A DNA stretch of 64,000 nt, from contig JADJWI010000008.1 of the NCBI GenBank assembly GCA_016716435.1, positions 1,322,830 to 1,386,829 of the forward strand, given 5' to 3'. The DNA is from Acidobacteriota bacterium (GTDB lineage Bacteria > Acidobacteriota > Blastocatellia > Pyrinomonadales > Pyrinomonadaceae). Shown one piece after another: positions 1 to 8,569 of this stretch (position 1 is the first letter of the stretch; the number at the start of each line of letters is the position of its first letter). The notes below the pieces were generated by a model. It was not told where the DNA came from and searched no databases. It worked only from the letters and a program-made list of their open reading frames with translations. The position numbers and the translations under genes were made by a program.

Positions 1-1254
1 GCCGGCGGTGAGGCCGCGGACATCGTCGACGTCTATCCCGAACGTCAGCCCGAGCGGACGGTTCGTTCGGCAGATGTCGCGTCGGCCGTCAAACGGCTCA
101 CTGGGCTCGATGTTGCGGCGGATGAATGTGAACGGATACTCTCGGCTCTCGGCATTGCCCGCATCGGCGATGGCGAATATACGTCGCCGACCTGGCGGCA
201 CGACATCGCCATCGAAGAAGATCTGGTGGAAGAGGTCGCCCGCCACGCGGGCTATGAGAATATCAAGGACGAGCTGCCGCCTGCCTTCGGTGCTGGCGAG
301 TATCAGGCAAGCGAGGTTCGGAAACGCCGCCTCCGCGGTGCACTCGTCGAGCAGGGCTTTGACGAGGCCATCGCCTATAGCTTCATTGACGTCCGCCACG
401 ATGATCTTTTCGCAGCGGTCCCCGAGTTCCTTCGCGAAGGCGGCGAGGAGAAATTCGTTACGCTGAAGGATTCCGTCATCGAAGGCTCCGTTCGAATGCG
501 GCCGACGCTTATCCCGGGCCTGCTCGGTGCTCTGCGGCTCAATTTGAACCACCAGCGACGCGACGTAAAGCTCTTCGAGATCGGCAAAGCATTTGCCGCT
601 TCCGGAATGGGCGAACTCCCGACCGAGCGTGAGCTTTTCACGATCGCCGTGACCGGCGGCGAAGTCCATGAGGACCGGGCGATGCCCGCCCGACAGCTCG
701 ATCTTTACGATGCGAAAGGTGCGGTCGAGGCCGCTCTCGAGGCCGCCGGGGCCGCAGATTGTGACTACCGTCCAGCGGAGATCTCGCATTTGCGGGCCGG
801 ACAATCGGGCGAGGTCGTGAAAGATGGTCGCGTTGTTGGAACCTTTGGCCGGCTAAATGAGGAAATCGCAGCCAATTACAAGTTTAAGCAGCCTGTATAT
901 GTTGCGGAGCTCGATCTACAAACGATACTCGCGGAACCGAGCGAGCCGGCTGTTTACACGCCTTTATCGCGGTTTCCTGCGGTCGTACGCGACATTTCGT
1001 TTTTGGTCCCGCGTTCGCTGACCTTTGCGGAGATTCAAAGCTCCGCCATCGGAGCCGACGCAACGAACCTCCGGGCGGTCTCGTTCGTCGATATTTTTGA
1101 AGGCAAGGGACTTGCCGATGATGTCCGCTCGCTGACGATCCGGCTCGAATTTCGCAGCGATGAGCGAACGCTTACCGACGCCGAGGTCGATGCGGAGTAT
1201 TCGGCCGTTCTTACAAAGCTCAAGCATGAGCTTTCACTGGAGCCTCGAACGTAG
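1..1254 (+). CDS. pheT: Phenylalanine-tRNA ligase beta subunit (5' end cut off by window)
   Basis: The reading frame is open from base 1, so the N-terminal part (tRNA-binding and B1 domains) lies outside the window. What is present is the C-terminal half of the beta subunit: the B5 region, whose end is the run around EEVARHAGYENI, then the catalytic-like core, then the ferredoxin-fold anticodon-binding domain (FDX-ACB) that ends the protein (PLSRFPAVVRDISF through FRSDERTLTDAEV). PheT pairs with PheS to form the cytoplasmic (alpha-beta)2 enzyme that charges tRNA-Phe. The stop is TAG at 1252-1254. The next two genes are short cell-division-type genes on the same strand, so the three may be co-transcribed. 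Identification is firm from the characteristic C-terminus. An in-frame ATG at 226 is internal and not a real start. Confidence 0.95.
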   Translation, partial: AGGEAADIVDVYPERQPERTVRSADVASAVKRLTGLDVAADECERILSALGIARIGDGEYTSPTWRHDIAIEEDLVEEVARHAGYENIKDELPPAFGAGEYQASEVRKRRLRGALVEQGFDEAIAYSFIDVRHDDLFAAVPEFLREGGEEKFVTLKDSVIEGSVRMRPTLIPGLLGALRLNLNHQRRDVKLFEIGKAFAASGMGELPTERELFTIAVTGGEVHEDRAMPARQLDLYDAKGAVEAALEAAGAADCDYRPAEISHLRAGQSGEVVKDGRVVGTFGRLNEEIAANYKFKQPVYVAELDLQTILAEPSEPAVYTPLSRFPAVVRDISFLVPRSLTFAEIQSSAIGADATNLRAVSFVDIFEGKGLADDVRSLTIRLEFRSDERTLTDAEVDAEYSAVLTKLKHELSLEPRT

Positions 1255-1344
1255 GCTTGAAACATACAACTTGCAGTTTGGTGAAAAAATTTGGATAATC
1301 ATCGTCACGCGATCAGCCAAAACCTCTCACCTGGAGTCAATCGG

Positions 1345-1632
1345 ATGAATGGTCTAACGGGAATGGAGAAATTCTCGCATCTCGAGGATAAGATTTACCT
1401 CACCATCGAGTTTGCAAAAAAACTTCGTGAAGAGAACGACAAGCTCGAAAAAGAGCTCGTTGACCTTCGCAGAGAAAAGCTCGGCTTTGACCGAGAGCGG
1501 ATGCGGCTCGAGGAAAAGATCGAATCGCTGCTCACCGAGCGCGATGCGATCCAGCTCAAGGTCGAGGCCATGCTTGAGGCAATGACGATACTCGATACCG
1601 AGGTTGCCGCTGCGGTCGGGAGGGTTCAGTGA
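1345..1632 (+). CDS. Small coiled-coil protein next to zapA (ZapB-like)
   Basis: A 95-residue, highly charged, almost entirely helical protein with heptad-like spacing (KKLREENDKLEKELVDLRREK and onward). It has no signal peptide or membrane segment. The frame is open from 1291, but the start at ATG 1345 is chosen because GGAG at 1333-1336 is well spaced before it; an ATG at 1363 is also possible. Its TGA stop overlaps the ATG of zapA, so the two are translationally coupled. Small coiled-coil proteins beside zapA are commonly cell-division or septal-ring factors of the ZapB type. That role is inferred from shape and neighbour, not from a diagnostic motif. Confidence 0.7.
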   Translation: MNGLTGMEKFSHLEDKIYLTIEFAKKLREENDKLEKELVDLRREKLGFDRERMRLEEKIESLLTERDAIQLKVEAMLEAMTILDTEVAAAVGRVQ

Positions 1633-1988
1633 TGGCTGTCGGGCGTGAGGACGGAGGTTCGGCCGAGCAGGCGATCCGCGTCGAGATATACAATCAGACG
1701 TACAGCATTCGCTCGGATGGCGACAACGAGTATATCCAGAAACTCGCTGACTATGTCGATTCGAAAATGCGGGACATCTCTTCCGGAACGCTCACTGTCG
1801 ATTCGCTCAAGGTGGCGATCCTCGCCGCTCTTCACATCGCCGACGAACTCCATCAGCATCAACATCAGAACCAGCAGACCGATGCTCAGCTTGCCTCGCG
1901 AAGTGCCGAATGTTCCGAAATGCTCGACCGGATTTTGAAGCACAAAGACATCGTTCCGCAGGAGCTCGAGTCGGACCGTTCGATGTAG
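1632..1988 (+). CDS. zapA: Cell division protein ZapA
   Basis: An 118-residue protein with the ZapA layout: an N-terminal beta-alpha globular domain (IRVEIYNQTYSIRSD, then a YIQKLADYVDSKMRDI helix) followed by a C-terminal coiled coil for tetramer formation. ZapA bundles FtsZ filaments at the division site. The start is ATG at 1632, overlapping the upstream stop as TGATG; a GTG one codon earlier is also in frame. A His/Gln-rich run (HQHQHQNQQ) lies in the coiled coil. The gene is immediately followed by a 6S RNA gene, the same zapA-ssrS order known from proteobacteria, which supports both calls. Confidence 0.88.
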   Translation: MAVGREDGGSAEQAIRVEIYNQTYSIRSDGDNEYIQKLADYVDSKMRDISSGTLTVDSLKVAILAALHIADELHQHQHQNQQTDAQLASRSAECSEMLDRILKHKDIVPQELESDRSM

Positions 1989-2020
1989 TTTACTCGCCGC
2001 TTTTTTTACCTTCGTATTTC

Positions 2021-2049
2021 TTTATTTCCACTTCCCTGAGTGCTATAGT
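2021..2049 (+). promoter_or_regulatory. Promoter of the 6S RNA gene
   Basis: An extended -10 element, TGCTATAGT (TATAGT at 2044-2049), lies seven bases before the predicted 6S RNA 5' end at 2056-2057. No good -35 is visible at 17 bp (TTTATT at 2021-2026), which fits an extended -10 promoter. The region is otherwise T-rich after the zapA stop. Confidence 0.6.
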
Positions 2050-2056
2050 TTTTCTA

Positions 2057-2278
2057 GGCGGCGAGCAATGACTGCCTAGTGCGTCACCAAGCGCAACTAT
2101 AATTGAGCCAACACTTGAATTGAGGGAGGCTGATGCCGATTTCAGTGCGGCCCCCTACGCGGGAAGCCGCCGGAGGATGAGGCTTCGATGCATCGAAAGA
2201 TGCAGAAGGCCACCCACCTGTTAAAAGCAGGTTCAATTCATGCGTTTGGAACGGCTCAGGCGGTCGCTCGCTGCCTTT
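2057..2278 (+). ncRNA. ssrS: 6S RNA
   Basis: About 220 nt with the hallmarks of 6S RNA, which binds sigma-70 RNA polymerase by mimicking an open promoter. The 5' end GGCGGCGAGC (2057-2066) pairs with GCTCGCTGCC (2266-2275) to form the closing stem, with one G-U pair. In the 3' half there is a small hairpin ACCTG-TTAAAAG-CAGGT (2216-2232) in the typical CCACCYACCTG...CAGGTTCAA context, and a second hairpin around TTCGATGCATCGAA (2183-2196). A strong extended -10 precedes it. The position right after zapA matches the conserved zapA-ssrS order. The 3' end touches the stop codon of the convergent gene at 2277. I did not fold the molecule by computer. Confidence 0.8.
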
Positions 2279-3074
2279 ACTTTTCTAAGAGGGTTTGTTC
2301 GGCCGCTGCGGCCTCGCTCTCAAGCTCCAACCTGATTTCTTCCGTAGCCTGTGCTTCCTGCAGTGCGAGAGGCAATTCAGATGAACGAGCCGAGAGCCGC
2401 TTCATCGCGAGCTCGGTTCCGGCGAGGCTGCCACCGCGAAGCACCGCCGCCTCGATCATCTGCAAGCGGGCCTCGGCCTCGCCGAGCATTCCCTGGGCGT
2501 CGGCGTTGATCTTGCCGATCTTGTCCGCGTCTTTCCTTATCGATTCGAGAAACTCTGACTGTCGCTCGGTCTTTAGCTGGCGGAGTTTTGATTCGCGGCG
2601 TTTTGTTTCACTAAGTTTCTTGCGCGTGGCCCTTATTACACGCGTCGCGGTCAATCGCGAGGCAAGCGTTTCGCGATAGGCATCGGCAAGCAACGGTTCA
2701 TTCCGCTCCATTTCCTTGAGGGCACGCTTCTCTTGGGGTTTGAGCTCGTGGCGGAACCACTCGACCTCGTTCGCCTTTATGCCGTCAACGGCGATCATTT
2801 CCCTGATCTCCGCTCGCCACCGCGAATATTTATATCCAAAAATACCCGAAAGTATCGCTCCTTTGAGAAAACCGATCGCAGTTATCAGGAATCCAAAAAA
2901 CAAGATCGTAGCCGCGACCGGAGGCGAAGAGGCGAACAAAACAAAAAGAATTGCAGAGACGATGACGGGAAGCAGCGTCAAAACGACCGGCGAGGCAATG
3001 GCCGCAAGCCGCAAGTTTCGCCCGCGTGCAAGCTCGCGCGGCTCGATATCGTATTTTACCGGAAGTTCGCTCAT
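2277..3074 (-). CDS. Membrane-anchored coiled-coil protein, unknown function
   Basis: 265 residues. The N-terminal 30 residues are cytoplasmic in character, then come two hydrophobic segments (about 22-50 and 53-80) separated by a short turn, then a long charged helical region rich in Glu, Arg and Lys (about 85-265) that should form a coiled coil. The start at 3074 has a CGGGA ribosome-binding sequence just upstream. It resembles in outline small inner-membrane proteins with a cytoplasmic coiled-coil tail, but I recognise no family. It is convergent with the 6S RNA gene, and its stop codon overlaps the last bases of that RNA. Confidence 0.75.
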   Translation of the reverse strand: MSELPVKYDIEPRELARGRNLRLAAIASPVVLTLLPVIVSAILFVLFASSPPVAATILFFGFLITAIGFLKGAILSGIFGYKYSRWRAEIREMIAVDGIKANEVEWFRHELKPQEKRALKEMERNEPLLADAYRETLASRLTATRVIRATRKKLSETKRRESKLRQLKTERQSEFLESIRKDADKIGKINADAQGMLGEAEARLQMIEAAVLRGGSLAGTELAMKRLSARSSELPLALQEAQATEEIRLELESEAAAAEQTLLEK

Positions 3075-3128
3075 TCCCGATTAACTTTACAAACACTGCC
3101 GTTCTAATTCAAACTAAGGCCTGTAAAG

Positions 3129-4109
3129 ATGAGCAAGGAACGAAATGGTTTTGCGTTTAATGATGTGCGGCCGCGGGTGGCGGTGCTGTTCACCTTCGTT
3201 CTGATCGCCTCGGGCTTTCTCACCGCACAGGCACAGGACCCGCAAAACAGTCAGGCGAGAACCGTTTCGATCCCGATCTCGATCTACACTCAGCAGGAAC
3301 TCCGCACCGGGCAGCAACAGGAACTGGTCGAGGTCGATCAGTTGCTCGTTCGCGAGAACGGTATGGACCAGACCATCCTTTCGATCCGCAGCATCGACGA
3401 GGCTCCGTTGGCCCTTGCCGTGCTGATTCAAGACGACCTTGCGACCGAGTTCAATCTGCAATTAAAAGATGTTGCCAGCTTCATACGCGGGCTTCCGAAA
3501 GGCTCGCGTGTGATGGTCGGATATCTTCGTTCCGGAACGATCCAGATCCGGCAGAGATTTACGACAGACCTCGAGAAAGCGGCAGGGGCTCTCAGGATAG
3601 TCGCGTCGAGTACGGCCGTTTCGCCCCGCAGCCCCTATGACGGCGTCCTCGACGCACTCAAACGCTTTGATTCGCTGCCGGCCGGACGCCGGGCGATCCT
3701 TATGGTTTCGGACGGTGTTGATGCTTCGCAAGGCTTTTTCGGCGCTACGCCGAGCCAGAGCGTTGACCTCGACCGAGCGATCTTTAACGCACAGCGAAAA
3801 AGTGTTTCGGTCTTCTCGATCTATTCTCCGACAGTTTTGACGGACAATCGAAACACGCAGCTTGCCTTATTTGGCCAGGGTTCGCTTGATCGGCTCGCGA
3901 AGGAAACCGGCGGCCGTGCATTCTTTCAGGGCCAGATCGCTCCGATCAACTACGACCCGTTCTTCCGTGAGCTCAAGCTTCTGCTCGACAGGCAGTTTCT
4001 GCTCACCTATCTCTCTACAAATACAAAAAAGGGCTTTTATCGTCTTGATGTAATAAGTACGAATCCGGACGTCCGCATCGTTCATCCAAAGGGCTACGTT
4101 TACCGTTAA
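3129..4109 (+). CDS. Secreted VWFA-domain protein of the acidobacterial type
   Basis: 326 residues. A signal peptide is clear (about 17-36, ending AQAQ). It is followed by a von Willebrand factor A fold of the VWFA-related type that is greatly expanded in Acidobacteriota: an N-terminal beta segment (TVSIPISIYTQQ, LLVRENGMDQTI), a first strand (ALAVLIQDDLATEF), a central strand (AILMVSDGVD) and a C-terminal strand around FLLTYLSTNTKKGFYRLDV. The usual metal-site motif DxSxS at the first strand is here QDDLATE, so metal binding is probably weakened or lost. Exported proteins of this family are thought to bind partners at the cell surface; no specific role is known. Its stop abuts the stop of the convergent gene. 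Confidence 0.85.
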   Translation: MSKERNGFAFNDVRPRVAVLFTFVLIASGFLTAQAQDPQNSQARTVSIPISIYTQQELRTGQQQELVEVDQLLVRENGMDQTILSIRSIDEAPLALAVLIQDDLATEFNLQLKDVASFIRGLPKGSRVMVGYLRSGTIQIRQRFTTDLEKAAGALRIVASSTAVSPRSPYDGVLDALKRFDSLPAGRRAILMVSDGVDASQGFFGATPSQSVDLDRAIFNAQRKSVSVFSIYSPTVLTDNRNTQLALFGQGSLDRLAKETGGRAFFQGQIAPINYDPFFRELKLLLDRQFLLTYLSTNTKKGFYRLDVISTNPDVRIVHPKGYVYR

Positions 4110-4577
4110 TTATTTGACCGCGCGTTTGCAGATCGGGCAAACCGGAACATCCTCTTTCAAAAGAAGTCCGATCCAGAAAAACACTACCGTGAACAAGAGT
4201 AGGGTTCCGAAGACGATCCAGCCCGCGGTCGAAATGCGCCGTTCGTTCACGGGCAGAAAGTGTGTGCCGCAGAATGGGCATCGGTAGTTGCCCGAAAGGT
4301 CTTTCGGCCCGGTGTAGGCGAGGGCTCCGGCGTGAGGAGCTAAATGGGTCTCAAGAAGTGGCGAGGTTCGCTGTTTGTAGTCAAGACTGACGGTCCGTCC
4401 TTCGGCTTGGGTCTGGTACTCGTCCGTCTTCCAGGCATACGGCCGCGGCGGAGCCTGGTCGAAATCAACCTCTTGCCGCAGAGCCATCCTCGCTCCGCAA
4501 AATCGGCAGAACTGGCTTTCATCGGCATTTGTTTTGCCGCAATTTTGACACTGGATCACAACCTTAGCTACGAGCAA
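4110..4577 (-). CDS. Zinc-ribbon membrane protein
   Basis: About 150-155 residues with three zinc-ribbon-like sites: CQNCGKTN...FCRFCGA at the N-terminus, CPFCGTHF in the middle, and CPICKRAVK at the very C-terminus. One membrane helix (about 118-140) precedes the last site. The start is uncertain: TTG at 4577 or GTG at 4559; no ATG is available. This suggests a DUF-type zinc-ribbon protein that may sense or hold metal at the membrane. Function is unknown. It lies directly tail-to-tail with the VWFA gene. Confidence 0.7.
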   Translation of the reverse strand: MLVAKVVIQCQNCGKTNADESQFCRFCGARMALRQEVDFDQAPPRPYAWKTDEYQTQAEGRTVSLDYKQRTSPLLETHLAPHAGALAYTGPKDLSGNYRCPFCGTHFLPVNERRISTAGWIVFGTLLLFTVVFFWIGLLLKEDVPVCPICKRAVK

Positions 4578-4602
4578 CTATGAACCGAGGTTCCCGCCAC
4601 GT

Positions 4603-5571
4603 TCAAAAGCGAATGCGTTCACCGCTACGGATGGCAGTATACACCGATTCGACCAACTCGACCGACCGAAATCCGTCATCGGCGGTCACGGGCGGCTCGC
4701 TGCCGGACAGTATCGAATCGATAAAAGCCCGATCTTCCTGAACGTATCCCCAACGCTCCTCTTTCTCGGTCATATGAAAAGAAAGCGTTTCAAAGTTGGC
4801 GTCCATTCCGCGTGAATCGAGAAGCCGCTCCATTTCTTCGGTCATTATCGTTCGGTGGTGACAGAAGACCTCGATCCGCTCGAACGGAAAATGCCAGCTC
4901 GCGTCCGACGAAGATGCGAACGTGCAGTGAAAGCCGTTCTTAAACTTGAAGATGATCGAAAATTCATCAAGCTCCGGATATTCGTGCTGCGACCCGTAGG
5001 CTACAAGCTCTTCGATCTCGCCGAACTGGAACCGCATCATATCGAAGAGGTGGATGGTCGTCTCATAAAGAAAGCCGCCGGTCACATTCACATCGCCGGT
5101 CCAGACCGGATTCTTCAGCTCACCGCGGTTCATCTTTATGTGGGCAGAGTGGGCCGTGTCGTTACCGAGCAGCTCCTTCAGCGTCGCATAGACCGGTGCA
5201 AAGCGGCGATTGTGCCCGACCTGAAAGACGCCCTTGCCGTTGAGAGCCGCGTCGCGGAGTTCGCTCGCGTCTTCAATGCCGATAGCGAAAGGCTTTTCGC
5301 AAAAGACATGCTTCCCTTCCGCGATAGCGTGCAAGGCGATCTCTTTGTGCGTCTTGTTCGGTGAGCATACAAGAACAGCGTCGCAGTTCTCCATCAGCTC
5401 ATCACGCGACGAGCAGACCTTGCCGCCGATGCTCTTGGCGGTACGCTCCGCCCGCTCCGGGACGATATCGTACAACGCCGAAACCTCAACACGCTCATCG
5501 CGCGTATAAATCCGCCCGTGAACATTGCCGATATACCCGGTTCCAACGATTCCAATTCGAACTTTACTCAT
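4603..5571 (-). CDS. Gfo/Idh/MocA-family NAD(P)-dependent oxidoreductase
   Basis: 322 residues, the normal length for the family. The N-terminal Rossmann fold has GIVGTGYIGNVHG (about 6-18). EKP, the conserved lysine motif, occurs near residue 93, and the substrate-side segment TTIHLFDMMRF (about 170) supplies the usual His/Asp pair. The C-terminal alpha/beta domain is complete. Such enzymes oxidise or reduce sugars, inositols or amino sugars. The gene is downstream of and on the same strand as a sugar isomerase/epimerase-type gene, so the two probably form a small carbohydrate or cyclitol catabolic unit. Substrate cannot be read from sequence. Confidence 0.88.
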   Translation of the reverse strand: MSKVRIGIVGTGYIGNVHGRIYTRDERVEVSALYDIVPERAERTAKSIGGKVCSSRDELMENCDAVLVCSPNKTHKEIALHAIAEGKHVFCEKPFAIGIEDASELRDAALNGKGVFQVGHNRRFAPVYATLKELLGNDTAHSAHIKMNRGELKNPVWTGDVNVTGGFLYETTIHLFDMMRFQFGEIEELVAYGSQHEYPELDEFSIIFKFKNGFHCTFASSSDASWHFPFERIEVFCHHRTIMTEEMERLLDSRGMDANFETLSFHMTEKEERWGYVQEDRAFIDSILSGSEPPVTADDGFRSVELVESVYTAIRSGERIRF

Positions 5572-5581
5572 TATATTTCCG

Positions 5582-5663
5582 ACAACGGATCAGCACTGAT
5601 TCCCACAGATTCTGATCGATTCTCCGACAAAACGATCCGTGAAGATCCGCGAAAATCCGTTGT
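5582..5663. repeat. Intergenic inverted repeat between two catabolic genes
   Basis: ACAACGGAT (5582-5590) is matched by its exact reverse complement ATCCGTTGT (5655-5663). Between them are several ATCCG/CGGAT-type words (CGGATCAG, GATCCGTG, GATCCGCG). It fills the 100-bp gap between two same-strand genes. It could fold in RNA, but no T-run follows, so it is not an obvious terminator. A related CCGCGGATTC-type hairpin lies at 44987-45022. Confidence 0.5.
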
Positions 5664-5671
5664 AAACCTTC

Positions 5672-6520
5672 CTACCAAATTCCTCCGGCGGCGTATTTGC
5701 CCAGCCCAAGTGCCTTTTCGGCGGCTTCTTTCGCCTCTTTTGCGACGACGAACGGATCGCGCTCCCAATATTCGGGGCGAAAGATCTCAACGCTCGCCGG
5801 GCCTTCGTAGCCGATCTTGTCTAGTGTTTCTTTCATCTTTGCGATGGGCAAAACACCTTCGCCGGGATATAGCCGCTTTGAGTCGTTCAATTCGTCCTTC
5901 GGCAGATCTTCGGCACCGTTGATGTGAAAAATGAAGAGCTTTTTCGGGTCGAGGCTCTCGAGCGCTTCCCAAGACGAGCTCCCGGCATAGAAATGATACG
6001 TGTCTATGACATTTCCGACGCTTTCGCGCCCGACCAGATCGACGATCTTGCTGCCGAGATCGAGCGTCGTCACCGAATTCCCTGCCTCGCCCAGAAACTC
6101 AAAACCGAGCTTGATGCCGTGCGGTTCGGCAATATCTGCCAGTTCATTCAAGACGCGGACCGATTCCGCGATCGTCTCTTCGTCGGTCTTCGGCCCCTGC
6201 CGCAATGCACCGGGCACGGAGAGAACATACGGGCAACCGATCGCCGCTGAAATGGCCGAGAGCTTTTCGCACTCGGCTTTGATCGCGGCGTAGTCCTCGT
6301 CCGAACGCCAAGTAATATGCTCAAGCGTGTTGATCGAAAGAACCTCAACGCCAGTCTCCTTTAGCAGCCCGATCAGGTCTTCAACCGAGTGCACGTCAAG
6401 ATAGTCGTAAAGCTTATTCGAACGCAGTTCCACCATCTCAAACCCCGCCGCCGCCGCCGAGCGGATGTCCGTCTCGAGGTCTGCGGTCATCGTGGTCGCG
6501 CCATTGATCGCCAGTCTCAT
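5672..6520 (-). CDS. Sugar phosphate isomerase/epimerase (xylose isomerase-like TIM barrel)
   Basis: 282 residues with the AP-endonuclease-2/xylose-isomerase-like barrel. Landmarks are the first strand MRLAINGATT, GFEMVELRS, VLSINTLEHI, GIKLGFEFLGE (a metal-ligand Glu candidate), GNVIDTYHFYAG, LFIFHINGAED (His/Asp ligands) and ASVEIFRPEYW (Glu ligand). These match the divalent-metal sites of the IolE/IolI and sugar-epimerase group. It begins the minus-strand unit that continues into the Gfo/Idh/MocA gene, consistent with inositol- or keto-sugar-type catabolism. The exact substrate is unknown. Confidence 0.87.
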   Translation of the reverse strand: MRLAINGATTMTADLETDIRSAAAAGFEMVELRSNKLYDYLDVHSVEDLIGLLKETGVEVLSINTLEHITWRSDEDYAAIKAECEKLSAISAAIGCPYVLSVPGALRQGPKTDEETIAESVRVLNELADIAEPHGIKLGFEFLGEAGNSVTTLDLGSKIVDLVGRESVGNVIDTYHFYAGSSSWEALESLDPKKLFIFHINGAEDLPKDELNDSKRLYPGEGVLPIAKMKETLDKIGYEGPASVEIFRPEYWERDPFVVAKEAKEAAEKALGLGKYAAGGIW

Positions 6521-6683
6521 AATCTCTCCTCTTGCTCAAAAGCAAAGCCAGATTTTAGCACGCCGAATGCCGCTGAACATAAGCAGCAACCATGCTCGGC
6601 AACCCCAAACATTGCCATTACGTCCAAACATCGGTTAACCTAGGGCTTTGGCCCCTGCCCGCTTTAAATTCCGTAAGAATATT

Positions 6684-8057
6684 ATGAGGTTTGTACTATC
6701 TTCACTTGTTTTCGCCCTATTACTTTCGATCGCTTCGCTCGGCCAGTCGTCCGACGCCGCTCTGAGGCGGGCAATCGACGCCGACAACGCTGCAAAGATC
6801 GAATCCGGTGGAAAGTTGCCTGTGATGGCCGCCGAGGAGCACCTCTCGCGGGCGGAAACCTACATGGCTAACCGCTTGTTTCCCCAAGCTCGAGAGCATT
6901 GGGCGATCGTGCTTGCGACTTATCCGGAACATGCCGGAACGCCGAAGGCTCTCTTCGGCACGGCCCGCTCGTTTATGTGGGAACGCGAGTACCTGAAGGC
7001 GGTCGAGTGGTTCGATCGGCTCTTAAAAGATCATTCGATGAGCAAAGAGGGCCGCGATGGCCTCTCCTTCAAAGGGGCAAGCTACGTTCGTGCCGGCAAG
7101 AATCTTGAGGCCGCCCGGACCTATGAACAATACACGGTGATGTTCCCGACGGGCGAGCGGATCGAGTCGGCTTATCTCAACATCATTGACGCCTACCGCG
7201 AGGCTGGCGAATACGCAAAAGCCGCCGAATGGGTCGAAAAGGCGGTTCGCGAGTTTCCCGGTAAGACCACTGAGGTCAATGCTTTACAGGGTTTGGTCCG
7301 AATGGAACTTTATCGCGGGCGATGGAATGAAGCCGCGGCGGCGGCGGATCGAATGCTCGCGGTTCGAACCTTCGCGGGTTCGATGACGTCCGCTGACGAA
7401 GCTCGTTTTCTGAAAGCCTATGCCCTCGAAAAGGCCGGGAAGGAAGCCGAAGCTTCGGCCATTTTCTCGTCGCTCCCGCAAACGAGCACCTCCTATTTTG
7501 GCGGGCTCGCGGCCGAGCGAAACGTTGCGTCGCCGGTTAGAAAGACGGCAGCCGTTTCGTCGGGGATGTATTCTCAATATCCTTCGCCTTTCCGTGCGCA
7601 GGTCTTGAAGCACGCTACAAAGCAGCGGATCGACCCCCGATTTGTCCTTGCAATAATGAAGCAGGAAAGCTCATTCCGCCCAACTGCAAAATCGCCGGCG
7701 GGTGCTCGCGGCTTGATTCAACTAGTCTTCGATACGGCAATCAAATATAAGGACGAGGCCGGATATCCGCGACTGCAGCCGGACGATCTTTACGATCCGG
7801 AGACTAACGTTGCCATTGGGTCGATCTATATCCGTAAGATCAAGGATGAATTCGGCGGGCTTTACGAGGCCGTTGCGGCAAGCTACAACGCCGGCGAAGA
7901 CAACGCGGCACGTTGGCTCAACCGGACGAAGCCGAAGGATCCGGGACTATTTGCCGCCGAGGTCGGGTTTGCAGAAACCAAGAATTACGTGTTCAAGGTG
8001 ATGAACAACTATCGGGTCTATCGCGAACTTTACGACGAAAAGCTGAATCGCCGATAA
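6684..8057 (+). CDS. Lytic murein transglycosylase with TPR-like helices
   Basis: 457 residues from ATG 6684, giving a clean signal peptide MRFVLSSLVFALLLSIASLG; an in-frame TTG at 6648 would add an unlikely tail. Residues about 30-300 are helical repeats of TPR type (an Slt70-like ring; YPEHAGTPKALFGTAR, FPTGERIESAYLNIIDAYR). The C-terminal 150 residues are a goose-lysozyme/SLT domain: RIDPRFVLAIMKQESSFRP with catalytic Glu328, SPAGARGLIQL, and AVAASYNAGED. The enzyme cleaves peptidoglycan to 1,6-anhydro products in the periplasm. A terminator follows directly, so it is probably a single-gene transcript. Confidence 0.93.
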   Translation: MRFVLSSLVFALLLSIASLGQSSDAALRRAIDADNAAKIESGGKLPVMAAEEHLSRAETYMANRLFPQAREHWAIVLATYPEHAGTPKALFGTARSFMWEREYLKAVEWFDRLLKDHSMSKEGRDGLSFKGASYVRAGKNLEAARTYEQYTVMFPTGERIESAYLNIIDAYREAGEYAKAAEWVEKAVREFPGKTTEVNALQGLVRMELYRGRWNEAAAAADRMLAVRTFAGSMTSADEARFLKAYALEKAGKEAEASAIFSSLPQTSTSYFGGLAAERNVASPVRKTAAVSSGMYSQYPSPFRAQVLKHATKQRIDPRFVLAIMKQESSFRPTAKSPAGARGLIQLVFDTAIKYKDEAGYPRLQPDDLYDPETNVAIGSIYIRKIKDEFGGLYEAVAASYNAGEDNAARWLNRTKPKDPGLFAAEVGFAETKNYVFKVMNNYRVYRELYDEKLNRR

Positions 8058-8080
8058 CCTCGTGCGACGACCGAAAATGA

Positions 8081-8114
8081 AAAATGCCCGGCAATTTGCA
8101 AACGGGCATTTTTT
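8081..8114. terminator. Bidirectional rho-independent terminator
   Basis: AAAATGCCCG (8081-8090) pairs with CGGGCATTTT (8103-8112), followed by more T; the A-run on the left gives a T-run on the other strand. It sits between two convergent genes and can end both. Confidence 0.85.
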
Positions 8115-8134
8115 CGTTTCTCGATATTGCTGAT

Positions 8135-8569
8135 CTATGGACAGGCCGTCTTGCGCCAGCCGACCGGGCCTTCCATACACTGAAAAAGCTGACCGACGCT
8201 GTTGAGTGTGAACGACTCATCCCCCGCACCGTTCGTGCTTAGCTCGAGTCGATACAACTTGCCTAGCACCGATTCATCATCCTCGAGCAGGCGGGAAACA
8301 AAAACGACCGTGACGTTCTTCTCCGCGACTTCGCCGAGGCGGTAAACGCTGAAATCGGGTTCGTCGCCGACCTCAATGCTAAGCTCAGTGAGCATTTTCA
8401 CGGCACATTCTTCAGGGTTCCCAACGCATTCTGCCGGTGCGGTGAGCTCGATGGCGTCCCAGCGTTCCGGCTCGGTCACGAACTTGGAGAATTTCTGTTG
8501 TGCCAGAGCGTTTGTCGATAGCAAGGCGATGGTGAATACGAAGAGCGCGAAGAGTGTGAATTTTTTCAT
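8135..8569 (-). CDS. Small secreted protein, unknown function
   Basis: 144 residues. It starts with a standard signal peptide (MKKFTLFALFVFTIALLSTNALA, written here only to show the cleavage site after ALA at about residue 23). The start at 8569 has a perfect AGGAGG ribosome-binding site. The mature part is mixed alpha/beta with two Cys pairs (CVGNPEEC, and two Cys near the C-terminus, QCMEGPVGWRKTAC), probably disulfides. No family recognised. It ends at the bidirectional terminator. Confidence 0.78.
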   Translation of the reverse strand: MKKFTLFALFVFTIALLSTNALAQQKFSKFVTEPERWDAIELTAPAECVGNPEECAVKMLTELSIEVGDEPDFSVYRLGEVAEKNVTVVFVSRLLEDDESVLGKLYRLELSTNGAGDESFTLNSVGQLFQCMEGPVGWRKTACP

